Below are positions 10,741-21,475 of a stretch of DNA of 64,000 nt, in pieces. The translations under genes were made by a program, and so were the position numbers. This DNA is from Laetiporus sulphureus 93-53 (taxonomy: Eukaryota; Basidiomycota; Agaricomycetes; Polyporales; Laetiporaceae), in NCBI RefSeq assembly GCF_001632365.1, contig NW_024468510.1:2310-66309 (forward strand), written 5' to 3'. The notes under the pieces were generated by a model. That model did no database searches. It saw nothing but the letters and a program-made list of their open reading frames with translations, and had not been told where the DNA came from. Positions within the stretch are counted from its first letter, which is position 1. The number at the start of each line of letters is the position of its first letter.

Positions 10741-10745
10741 ACAAG

Positions 10746-11984
10746 TCGACAGAGTGAACAAGGATGAGCTCGTGTGTAACTTATGAAGATGTTCGAGCTT
10801 TCTTGGAGCTGAGAGCCTGAAATCTGAGGAAGTTCTTCACCGCATTTTATCTCCTCTTGCGAGCGCCATCCTCGTCACAGAGGCAGTCTCCATCGATGCT
10901 GAACTACGACAGTAGGCTGAAATAAGATTGGCGGAACGGCAGCGACATATATACTCACATCCTCATCAGCACGCGGAACAAGCCTGGAATGCAGACACGG
11001 AACTTCTACTGAAGATGCCCAGAAGCAAGGTCCACCGAGGATACCCAATCCAAAACGAGAGCAGTACCAGAAACGGGCCATCTAGGGCTCTGAGTCATCA
11101 ATTGATAGAATCTCTGTGTTCAGAATTTGCTATCAAAATCATCATCAGCAAAGACAAGGATCCAGGATTTTACCAATGATTGCAAGCCAAAAGAAGAACC
11201 GTCCTAGGAGTGATCAGCCTAGGGCTAGAATCATTGAGAACATCTCCTCTATCCGGAGACATACTGAATGGCCGAGAACCGTTGAACCGAAATACGATGT
11301 AGGAGAAAATAATCTAGCGTTTGAGCCGCAGGATACCGAACACCCGATCTTCCTATCAAACATCTTCAGAGTCAGTTTCGGTGAAGACAGAAGGACGCTA
11401 CGTTGACATCACATCGATGAGGTAGATTGAGCAAACCACCAGAGGTTGGAGCCAGGAGATTCTGCGTCTGGGACTTCCCCGTTCGGAGTTCTCTAGGACT
11501 GAGCAAGGAGGATGGTACAAGGGGTCTCGCCGACAAACCCGAGTGAAGTGCGCTGCTAGTAGAATACATTTTGGTCATACAGCTCGCAGGATTTCAGAAT
11601 GCAGATCACACTGTGAGTCACCAGCAATAAAGAAGAAAAACATGGAAAACTCCTGTTGATCGCCAGTGAGAAAAAAATGATGCTAGGCAGAATAAAGGCA
11701 GTGCTCGGACAGAGATCCCTTGTACTAGAAGCCGGATGCAGAACAATTCCGTCGCGAGTCACCGTATCACCGGGGGCATGAGCCCATGATTCCGCCGTGT
11801 ATGTATGTAAGCGGCAGGGGTCCCGATTTTAAGTGCGACGAGAGACAGTGAGAGCAAGCAATTATTAGAGCCACTGTCCGATCGACGCCGCAGTGGTTGA
11901 TGACGAGCCTTCCGTTCGCGCGGTTCAGGTCGCACAGCCTGACCTGCACAACTTACCTCTCGCCACCACACTCTCTCCGCAGAC
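10746..11984. other. Tract without recognisable gene between TRIM and verprolin
   Basis: Short open frames occur on the plus strand (10928-11406) but show no conserved motif, no convincing splice pattern and no ATG context. The last 200 bp before 11985 presumably hold the verprolin promoter and 5' UTR. The rest is probably repeat-derived. Confidence 0.5.
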
Positions 11985-13449
11985 ATGGCATCGTCTGAGC
12001 TGCTCAAGCAAATTCAGGCCGGGAAGAGGCTCAAGCCCGCTCAGACACATGATCGCAGCGCTCCTATTATTGAGGCACCCAAGGGGGGAGGTGCAGGAGG
12101 GAGGTCTACAAATGCAGGAGGGGCGTCGTCCGCGCCGGTGCTCCCGTTGGCGGGAGGCCCTCCCCAGCTGGGTGCTCTATTCGCTGGTGGCATGCCAAAG
12201 TTGAAGCATGTCGGCCAAAGCAGTACAGGTGCGCAGAGCTCACTTATCGTTACCTAGACAGCCGTGTGCTAACATCACCGTATCATGGCTTTACAGGCAA
12301 ACCTCCGACACTAGGAAAACCGCCGTCGATACCCAAACGCAACGGCGCATCTCCTGCGCCTCCAATACCACCGCCAGCACCGCCGGCATTTGCTCACCCT
12401 GCACCTCCGGTCCCGCCCAATAGACCCGCACCAGCACGACCGCCCGCCCCACCTCCCCCAGCTCCCACAAGCCGCCCTGCGCCTAGTTTACCAGCGAGAT
12501 CTGCCCCAGCGCCGCCTGTACATACACCAGCGCCCCCAGCGCCCCCTCGTAGACCTCATTCTCACACGAATGGCACGCCATCCCTTGCGCCTCCAGCCCT
12601 ACCGGCTCGAAGCTCCTCTGCCACATCTCTTCGCTCAGTTCCCGACATCCCGCGGCCTCCCTCGTCTGCAGCACCTCCTGCGATACCACATCGTAAGGTC
12701 CCACACCCGCACACAGGAAGAGTCCCTCCTCCGCCCCCCGCAAGACCTTCCAGTATGGCTGCTCACGCACATTCCGCTGCCCTAGGGCGTGCTGTTCCTC
12801 CGCCGCCGCCCGCGCGAAGGCCGATCAGCGTTGCTGCCCCTCCTCCGCCTCCAACTCGAGTGAAATCACTGACAGAGGAAGCGCGCCGAGAAACGCCTTC
12901 TCCGCCTCCAACACCTCCGGGACCGCCTCCTGCACGGCATACCCCTGCCCCGCCTGCACCTCCTCCAGCGCGACATGCTCCTGCTGCACCTGCGGCACCA
13001 CCGCCTCCTCCTCCTGGCCCATCTCCAGCTCGGCATCCCAGCATGCCCTCTGCACCCCCTCCACCCCCGCCTGGACCCCCGCCTGTAAGACCACGGACGG
13101 TGTCATCACCAGGTGCTCCGCCGCCTTCGATCGCAGCAGGCCGAACATCGTCTACTTTTGCGTCTGCGTCGTCTGCGTTGTCCGCTGTTTTGACATCATC
13201 CGCTCCTCCCATGGTCAATGGGAACGGATCTGCGGCACCGAGCCGTCGGAAGAGTGAGTTAGAGTTTTATACTTTGTAGGTGTCTTGCGCTGATTGTTGT
13301 CGGTTCTAGTTCCTGACCCGCCGCCGATGACAGGCATGCATTCCTTCCCTGTGTCTGACTTCCCTCCGCCGCGGCCGTTCAATCGGGCGCCGAAACGGTA
13401 TGGAGGAGGGCGACAAAAAGGGAGCGATTTTGACCTCGGACTGCTATGA
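11985..13449 (+). CDS. VRP1: Verprolin/WIP-family actin regulator
   Basis: Three exons (11985-12228, 12297-13253, 13310-13449) give a 446-aa protein. The N-terminus carries a WH2 actin-binding motif (LLKQIQAGKRLKPAQTHDRS, residues about 5-24), then a segment with PQLGALFAGGMPKLK, typical of fungal verprolins. A very long proline-rich region (residues about 85-390) follows, with APPPPP and PPPPPGP blocks for SH3 and profilin binding. The C-terminus has SDFPPPRPF, matching the WASP-binding end of WIP proteins. The family links WASP to the Arp2/3 machinery at endocytic actin patches. All three exons join in frame and splice sites are GT-AG. It is the first gene right of the repeat island. Very Pro-rich frames also produce a long antisense ORF, which is an artefact. 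Confidence 0.9.
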
Positions 13450-13844
13450 TGTGCGGGGCCTGCAGACCGCCGATACCTACATAGTAGCCTCTATTCTAAT
13501 GACACCCTGTGCGCTGTTTATAGGACCAGATAGTTTGTCGGGGGTCTGTTACGCGCTCTAGTCCATGGTGGTACCCTGCCTGCAATATTAATAGATAATG
13601 AATATCGAATAATTGGCTGCATGTTTGAGGTCAACGCGGCCAGTATCACCTACAGACTCGGCGACCGGGGAAGGGAAGCATTTTGCTTTCTAATCTCATG
13701 CCAACTCTATGCGACAGCGCCTCTTTATGATTAGAAGTATTGCTTATTTCATTTTGTAGTGACACGTCACCTCGCTGCTGCAGCCATATAATCGCCCGAG
13801 ATTACCGTGGCGGACTACGCATTCTCCCTCCCCATCGCTGAAAG
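13450..13844. other. Intergenic region, verprolin 3' end and PDI promoter
   Basis: No gene seen. The left part is AT-rich 3' sequence; the right part holds the PDI promoter with an ACGTG-type palindrome and a TATA-like tract near 13786-13793. Confidence 0.6.
13760..13769. promoter_or_regulatory. Possible unfolded-protein-response element upstream of PDI
   Basis: TGACACGTCA lies 76 bp before the PDI start codon; its complement contains TGACGTG. Hac1/XBP1-type bZIP factors bind ACGTG cores, and PDI genes are classic UPR targets. The match is short, so chance cannot be excluded. Confidence 0.4.
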
Positions 13845-15614
13845 ATGCGACTTTTTAGTCTGTTCAAGTCCGCGACCGTGATTGCGCTCGTTTCTGCAGT
13901 CCTCGCCGACTCGGACGTGATCAACCTCACTTCAGAGAACTTTGATTCGATTGTCAATCCCGACCCGCTAATTTTGGTCGAGTTCTTCGCACCATGGTGA
14001 GTATTGGGCCTGCTCGCTCTCGTAAAGCTGTAACCCATCATTGCCTGCTCTTTGGTGAAGGTGCGGTCACTGCAAGGCTCTTGCTCCTCACTATGAGGAA
14101 GCTGCAGCTGCGCTCAAGGAGAATGGCATCAAGCTTGCCAAGGTGGACTGTGTCGACCAGGCCGACCTTTGCCAGGCAAATGGCATCCAAGGCTACCCGT
14201 ACGTGACCAACAAAATCGCACGAACAGCAAGCACTGAGTGACATGATATAGCACAATGAGGGTGTATCGACATGGTGACTACTCTGACTATACCGGACCT
14301 CGCAAGACAGATGGAATCATCAGCTACATGATCAAGTACGTCGACGCTGTATGCCTTCTTCAGCACTTCCTCTTATGCGCGGCTCTTCAGGCAATCGCTC
14401 CCAGCAGTCACTGAGGTAACGCCCGAGAACTACAAGGACTTCATCAAGGCCGACAAGATTGTTGCGCTCGTATTCCTCCCTTCTACAACTGATGCCCCTG
14501 GCCCCGAGTTCACCGCGACAGCGAACAAGCACCGCGATGATTACCTTTTCGGCTCGACGACTGACAAGTCGCTCGCCGAGGAGGCCGGCGTCGAGCCCCC
14601 AGCTATCGTTCTCTACCGCGCCTTCGACGAGCCGCAGACCGAATACCCTTATCCGGCTGGCTCCGCCAAGGTCAAGGACATCGAGAACTGGATCAAGGAG
14701 CTCGCCATCCCCATCATCGACGAGGTCAGCACGGAGAACTACCAGATGTACGCGCAGAGCGGGAAGTCCCTCGCGTACCTCTTCGTCGACCCGAGCGACT
14801 CGGAGCTCGAAGCGCAGATCGCCATGGTCAGGCCCGTTGCGCAGAAGTATAAGAACGGCGTGAACTTCGTGTGGATCGACGCGGTCAAGTTCGGCGACCA
14901 CGCCAAGGCGCTGAATCTCGTCGAGCCGAAGTGGCCTGCGTTCGTCGTCCAGGATATCCACAAGCAGCTCAAGTACCCGTATGACCAGGACAAGCAGCTT
15001 TCCGAGCAGGGGCTGGACAGCATGCTTGCGCAGTATGTGGAGGGGAAACTCGAGCCACAGCTGAAGAGTCAGCCGATTCCTGCGTCGCAAGACGAGGGCG
15101 TCTTCAACCTTGTCGGCAAGCAGTTTGACGAGGTCGTCTTTGATGATGACAAGGACGTCTTCGTTGAGTTCTATGCCAGCTGGTGCGTACATATCCAACT
15201 CCAGCTAGCCACTTCTCAGCCTTAGAGTGTGCATCGTAGGTGTGGCCACTGCAAGCGCCTCAAGCCCACATGGGACTCCCTCGGTGACCGCTATGCGGAC
15301 GTCAAGGATCGTTTGGTCATGTATGTTTTTCCTTCTATCTGAACCAAATCATTTGTTGAGCGTGATTTTACAGTGCAAAGATGGAGGCCCAGGAGAACGA
15401 CCTCCCTCCCTCTGTTCCCTTCCGTGTCAACGGCTTCCCGACGCTCAAGTTCAAAAAGGCTGGTTCGCGCGACTTCATCGACTACAACGGCGACCGCTCT
15501 CTGGAGAGCCTCATTGCCTTCGTTGAAGAGAATGCACGCAACCCTCTCGATTCCAAGGTGGCCATCGAAAACGCCACACAGGCGGAGGCGCACGAACACC
15601 ATGATGAGCTGTGA
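13845..15614 (+). CDS. PDI1: Protein disulfide isomerase
   Basis: Six exons (13845-13996, 14061-14198, 14252-14335, 14391-15182, 15240-15320, 15374-15614) encode 495 aa. Residues 1-21 are a signal peptide ending near VLA-DSD. Two catalytic thioredoxin domains each carry a CGHC redox motif (near residues 52-55 and 391-394), with two redox-inactive thioredoxin-like domains between (a-b-b'-a' order). The protein ends in HDEL, the ER retrieval signal. It forms and shuffles disulfides in secretory proteins. In both catalytic domains an intron splits the Trp codon just before CGHC, a sign of the ancient domain duplication. Length and domain order match fungal Pdi1. Confidence 0.97.
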
Positions 15615-15860
15615 AGAAATCTTGCTCGATCTTCGGATATTGGCTGGTTATGGCTTTGTATTATGTGATTCTCGACCGATCTGAATGCTTGTTCAGTGTC
15701 CATCAATTGAGTATGGGTTGTGATGAGAATACAGCCGTATTCGATCTTTCCACTTCTGCTTCATGATAGATTGGTACATTGTGAAGGCAACACCAACGCC
15801 GACGAGAAAAGAGAAGAAGGAAAGGCAAACTACGAGGAAGCAAGGAGAACTTGAGCAAAT

Positions 15861-16637
15861 CTAAAGTTTGACCTCCTTAAGACCGTCCTTCCAGAAGGTG
15901 AAGTACGCTGCAGAGGATGAACGTTAGCATATCAAAGCAGATGGCTGGCGAGAATACGCACGTGTAATACCATCCTCGCGGTAATTCAGAAGGGCAACCA
16001 TGCCATCGGGGTTCATGGACTCGCCGGTGTACTGCAAACAAAACATCGGCATCGCACGGCGTTTGTGTGCATAACAGACTTACAAATTCGTAGTCCTTGA
16101 AGTTGGCGACAATCTTCTTCGCGAACGCCTGTGCACCCTTCTCAAATGCCTCAACCCGACCAGGATTCGACTTCTGGAGCTCAGCCTTCACCGCCTTCAT
16201 GTAACCCTGCGAAGGAGAAGTCAGCGCCAGATGTTTCGCAGTACGATTGGTTGATTGACGCACGCACCTTGAGGTAGGTGAGATAGGACTTCTTGTCGAA
16301 CTGCGTCGACTGGAGACGGAAGGAGTAAACGATGTTGTTGACTTGAGTCGCGCCGTCCTCGATCGCCTCTTCCTGCTCCTCCGAGGACGGGTTGGCACCT
16401 AGGTTTATGTGAGCAGGTCCGAATTGAACCGAGAAGCGAGAAGGAGACGCACCAATGTCGACATCGGCACCAGCCTTGACCGTTATCATCAAACAATCCA
16501 CCTCGTACGCGATGTCGTCGACCTCCTTGCTATGCGACACATCAGCTGGGAGTCGTGGCGGGGGATGGGGGTACGTACATGGGGAAGGCGTCGGAGAACA
16601 TCTCATCCGTGCTGATGATATCCGTGTACAACAACAT
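15861..16637 (-). CDS. TMA19: Translationally controlled tumour protein homologue (TCTP)
   Basis: Six exons (16637-16579, 16529-16453, 16398-16268, 16206-16084, 16031-15962, 15907-15861) give 168 aa, the standard TCTP length. The family signatures are present: [16 protein letters not shown] at the start, DVDIGANPS, the Rab-GTPase-like helical hairpin with [16 protein letters not shown], and the end segment [19 protein letters not shown]...[15 protein letters not shown] is a cytosolic, ribosome-associated protein of the Mss4-like fold. The gene is head-to-head with UTP15 (248 bp between start codons), so both may share a promoter that includes a CACGTG word near 16790. Confident assignment. 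Confidence 0.97.
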
Positions 16638-16885
16638 CTTGATTTTTATGCTGGAGAGAGGAGCGAGAGGCGCGCGGGAAGTGCTAGGGGCGAGGAAGAG
16701 ACAGAAGGGGATGGCGGCGTGACCAGAATTGTAGCTTTAAATTGTAGGATCGAGAAAAAGGGACTCAATCGATCTTCTTATCACGCGCACGTGCCCGCGT
16801 CGAAAAACTCGACATCTATTTTGGGACCGGTCAAACTCGCATACCCGCCTGCTCAGCTCGGCCATATTTTCTGTCTGAGCTGGCC

Positions 16886-18741
16886 ATGACAGACTACCAG
16901 CCGCTCGTGGTCGCGAAACACCCGCGACCAGCACCCGCGAAGCACAACGTTGAGTCGCGGTATTGGAGGCAGTTCAAGAACCCCGTATTCATCAAGGAAT
17001 ACGCGCCAGTCACCTCTGTGCACTTTTCGCCATCAAAGCCGCACAGATATGCAGTCACCGCTGCAACTCGGGTGCAGATATATGCCCCAAGGACACAGAA
17101 GGTGACAAAGACAATCGCGAGGTTCAAGGACGTAGCGCGCAGTGGTTGTATCAGAGGAGACGGCAAGCTCGTTGTGGCGGGAGACGACAGTGGTCTCATA
17201 CAGGTTAGTGAAGTGCGATCCTGCTTCAGGGTCATTTTTTGGCCACAGGTTAGTCCACGCTCGAACTGATGACTGAACAGTGTGCTTCCTAGGTGTTCGA
17301 CATCAACTCTCGCGCGATTCTGCGTACCCTCGATTCACACAAACAGCCTGTCCATGTCACCAAATTCTCTCCCCTCAACCATACCCAAGTGCTCTCCTGC
17401 TCCGACGACACAACCGTCAAGCTGTGGGATGTCCCCTCTCAGGAAGCTATCTGCACCTTCACCGAGCACACGGACTACGTCCGCACTGGCCAAGTGCACG
17501 CCTCCAATCCGCATCTCATACTGACAGGCTCCTATGATGCATCCATGCGGTTATTCGACTCTAGAACAGGAGATTGTGAAATGGTGATGGGCGGGCCGTC
17601 TGGAGAAGGAGGGGGCCGGAATGCTGCGCCGGTGGAACAGGTCCTCATGTTTCCCTCGGGTACGGTCGCCCTCTCCTCCGCAGGGCCCATTCTGCGAGTT
17701 TGGGATCTCGTCGCAGGAGGGCGGTGTACGCGCGCTCTGTCGAACCACCAAAAGACTGTGACGGCCATGACGTTTGACTCGAATGCGAGCAGACTATTGA
17801 CCGGCGGACTCGACCAAATGGTGAAGGTGTACGACGTGAGCACGTACAAGGTCGTGCATACTATGCGGTACCCTGCACCTATCCTTTGCCTTGCGATCTC
17901 GGTACGTGCAGTCGCACCCGTCCTTAATGTTAGTCGCTGAACACGTTATGTAGCCCGACGAGACACACATTGCTGCAGGCATGACGGACGGCACCCTCTC
18001 CGTACGCCGCCGGCAACCCAAGGTGTCCGAGACAGCCTCAAACGATCTTCTATCCAATGCAGCCCTCAAAGCGGGTGCATTTGAATCTCTACTCGGCGGC
18101 ACATTGCCTTCAATAGGACAGGGCCGGGTACAGGACAAGACAAAGTCAAAACCCGTCGGCGATGTGGACGAGTTCAAGGTGGAGAGCAGACGAAAGAAGA
18201 GGCTGAGAGATTATGACAAGATGCTAAAGAATTTCAAGTACACAGCAGCCTTAGATGCCGTGCTTGACAAGGTATGTGCTTCGGCGATTGTTCTGCGCCG
18301 CTCACCGTTCACACCCATTCTATTCGTCCCCACAGCAAGTCCCTCCAACAACCACCTTTTCCGTGATCCAAGAGCTCATCCATCGTGACGGTTTGCGCAC
18401 AGCGCTTGCCGGGCGTGACGATGTGATGCTCGAGCCCGTTCTCCGTCTTCTGCTCAAGCATATCACCGACCCACGGTTCGGGGAAATGGTCTGCGACGTT
18501 GCTAGTCTTGTAATTGGTCAGAACAATTGCTATGGGATAAATAGAGCGCGATTTGGCTGATCATCCGTTGTTGCCAGACATGTACACACCAATCCTGGGC
18601 CAGTCTCCACTCATTGACATCCTCTTTGCCCGTCTTCGGAAGAAGGTAACAGCCGAGCTCCGTTTCCAGAGAGAGCTCGTCAAGACAAAGGGCGCCCTGG
18701 ACATGCTCCTGTCATCCGCCGCTCTCCTTGCTATCTCCTGA
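16886..18741 (+). CDS. UTP15: U3 snoRNP/t-UTP protein Utp15
   Basis: Five exons (16886-17203, 17293-17901, 17954-18271, 18336-18516, 18578-18741) encode 529 aa. The N-terminal two thirds form a WD40 propeller: VTSVHFSP, SCSDDTTVKLWDV, LILTGSYDASMRLFD, RLLTGGLDQMVKVYDV. The C-terminal third is the UTP15_C domain: FEVESRRKKRLRDYDKMLKNF-type block, then VIQELIHRDGLRTALAGRD. Utp15 is a subunit of the UTP-A complex of the small-subunit processome, needed for 18S rRNA processing and rDNA transcription. The N-terminal YWRQFKNPVFIKEYAPV is highly typical. It converges with the CTNNBL1-like gene (95 bp between stop codons). Confidence 0.95.
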
Positions 18742-18836
18742 TACCCACCGCAATATTTACACCTGTTCTCGTAATCCTCGTGGTTCTCTGAGGAGACTGC
18801 AGCATCCGATCATGCAAGAGTATTGTGGTAGTATCG

Positions 18837-21281
18837 TCAGCATCCCTCGAGGAATGCTATTAGATTCCGCAGGATCTCCTTGCGGGACAACGCGCCGTCC
18901 TCCTCGCCACCCGTGTCCTCCTCGTTGATGTTGTCGTGGTAGATCTGCAGTGTGCCGATGATGTCCTTGAGGGAATTGTTTTTCCGCTTGAGCATTTGCT
19001 GCACGTGTGCTCGGATCTGAGAGAAAACGTCGAGCGTCAGCGTGGGGTGCGGGGCAGTAGAAGATCAAGTCTTACGCCGTCGTCTTCCATGACAATCCAT
19101 GCAAGAATGTAGTCCACCGTTTGCAACGTGAACAAGCCGCCATCGAGTCGCCGGAGGTAGAACAGGTCCTCTTCTTCTGGACCGATCTCTTCGCCTCCGT
19201 CGATCAACTCCTGTAATAGGTTATTAGCATTCTCGAATCGAATCGTTACAAATGTGATGGCCATGCTAACCTTCTTTTCTGCCTCGATCTCCTTCTCAAC
19301 CTGCTTTAATCGGCCCTGTGCCGCATCCCTGATCTCAAGGAGCTTCTCCGGTTTCTCGTATTGATTCTCGACAAATTTTGCGAGGAGACGGATGCGAGCA
19401 GGCGAGTCTGAAGGTAGATTAGACAAGAGCGAGGAGATAATGCCAAGCGTATGCGAGGCATCCTCCGAGGCTGGTGCAGACGCATGCTTGTGCTTCCTCG
19501 ACGTCTGTCAATAGATGGGTGAACAACTGAACACGGATAACATGATGAACGGTCGACCTTGCCCATGAACGCAGAGAATAGCGTCTTCAATCCGAGTGCT
19601 TCGACAAAGACTTCGCAAGCTTCCGTCCCTGCTGGACCTGACATCGCATAGTCAAGCACCTTGATAGACCGTGATCGTGACTGCATCTTCTCCCTGCACG
19701 TTTGCATATACGTCGGCACATACCCGGTAGCGATTAATCAGCCACGTACTTCATCATGAGCACCATCAGGTCCACACCCTCGCTTTTCAGGAAGAGCTCC
19801 TTAATCTCGGGCTCAGCAAGTGCGGAGCATAATGAATCGAAGACGTTTTCCATGAACTCCGTCTCATCTGGGTCCACTGGATCTTTTCGCCGATATTGCT
19901 AATTTGGCAGACATCATATGAGCACAAGCTAGTTCCGGCGTGTGGAAGCAGAATAACACACAGATAGCACTTTTAAGATGGCCTCAACGCCATCTTGCTT
20001 GCCGAGCTCCAAACGATTCGCCCGATTGTTCTGTAGCAGGATGGACAATAGCTCTGCCGCATAGCCGCGGTTCTCGTCATGGGTCTTTGACTGTATCCGA
20101 TTAAGTAGCCATTTTATAATCGAGGTCTTCGCGACCAACTGAGGCGCAAAATCGGCATTGAACCCGATGATATTTTCAAATATTCCTGTAACCTCCCGTA
20201 TGAGCGACAACGCACAGAGACAATGTATCGCAACGCACCCAGGATGTGGAAAACGCCCTGTTTATCCGACTCTTCTTCTTCGTTCAGACGACCCAGATTG
20301 TCCACCAGCAGCTCGAATATCGAGTTCTCCATCTGTTCGAGAGGGTCCATTAGCACGTACTGCTGCGTAGATGCACACAAGACAGACCTACCAGGCCCTC
20401 AATGAGCATCTTCAGGGCCTCTTCCCTAGAACCCTCGCCTTCCTCCTCCTCCTCGTTCTCATTGCCTACCTCCTCGTCCGTCAGCTCGTGCACGACTCCC
20501 ACTATGTCGATGGCGATGTCTGCGTTTTCATGACTGAGCAACCCGACTAGTCGCGCGAGAGCACCAGTTTTGACGAGCTCAGGGTAGGCGATGGTCGGGA
20601 CCTGGGCGAGCGGGAGGAGAGCTTCAATGGCAGCGTCGAGGTCTGCTTCTGAGTCAATGAATCTGCAGGCAGCGCTGTGAGGAATTGCACGAGTACAAAC
20701 GTTACAATCAAACACACTTTGTCGGGTCGTCTGGGTATTTAGACCTCTGGTCTTGGTTCCTATTGGCTGCACGCTCAAACCGCAGAAGCAGCCTGCGTAC
20801 ACCTGGAAGTGAAAGTTCTTCCAACTAGACAGCACTGTCAATACCCAACGCACAGGAGACTGAAACACTCACGTCTTCTCGTGCTTCCTCGCCCCCATCT
20901 CTGTCAAAAATATTCAAGATATCCTTCTGTTGATTGGTCAAACCACCACCAAAGAACCGTCCCTCCTCGTCTTCTTCCGCGAAGTAGTCCGCGTCACCTC
21001 CGGGGGCAAAGTCTGCTTCCGTCGCCTCTTCCTCTTCCTCCTCGTCATGCACTGTCACGGCACGCGCCTTGCCCTTGCCTGTGCGATTTTGTGGTGGGAC
21101 TTCTGGAATCGATGAGTCTTCAACGTCCATGCGCATGCGCTTTAGTATCTCCGGACTTGGATTGTCCGGCATGCGCCTTTTCTTACTCCCTGCAGGGAGC
21201 TTTGGCACCTGTCGCAGAGTCAGGCGCGTCGGCGGCACGGTGGCGAACGATGAATACCTTGAAGAGCTCGTCAATGTTCAT
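18837..21281 (-). CDS. Beta-catenin-like protein 1 (CTNNBL1) homologue
   Basis: Eleven exons on the minus strand, beginning MNIDELFK (21281-21258), encode about 640 aa. After a basic region (KLPAGSKKRR) and an acidic stretch (HDEEEEEEATEADF) come Armadillo-like helices: ELVKTGALARLVGLLSHEN, ADIAIDIVGVVHELTDEE, QQYVLMDPLEQMENSIFELL, NRANRLELGKQDGVEAIL. The end VDYILAWIVMEDD...HVQQMLKRKN matches the CTNNBL1 C-terminus. The human protein binds the Prp19/CDC5L spliceosome complex and importins. All introns are short GT-AG. Start codons of this gene and COQ6 are only 194 bp apart, suggesting a bidirectional promoter. Confidence 0.92.
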
Positions 21282-21475
21282 CGTCGAGAGAATGCAATAG
21301 ATTCAGCGAGCGGTGAGGGCGACTTTGAAGTGGTTGTTTTATGAGTGAGTGAATGGCACGGAGCTTGTCTGAAGAGCCAATCACAGCGTTGGAACGGGGT
21401 GACGTCCGTGATCTCGTGACGATCGCGACGCTGTTCTGAGTGCAAGATGCGCAATAAACAGCAAATTCGACCAAT

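Noticed and set aside
11759..12007. Minus-strand frame over the verprolin start
   Set aside because: Lies in the promoter and first exon of verprolin and has no recognisable features.
12763..13218. Long Gly/Ala-rich antisense frame opposite verprolin
   Set aside because: It is the complement of Pro codons (CCN/NGG) in a proven exon and has no own motifs.
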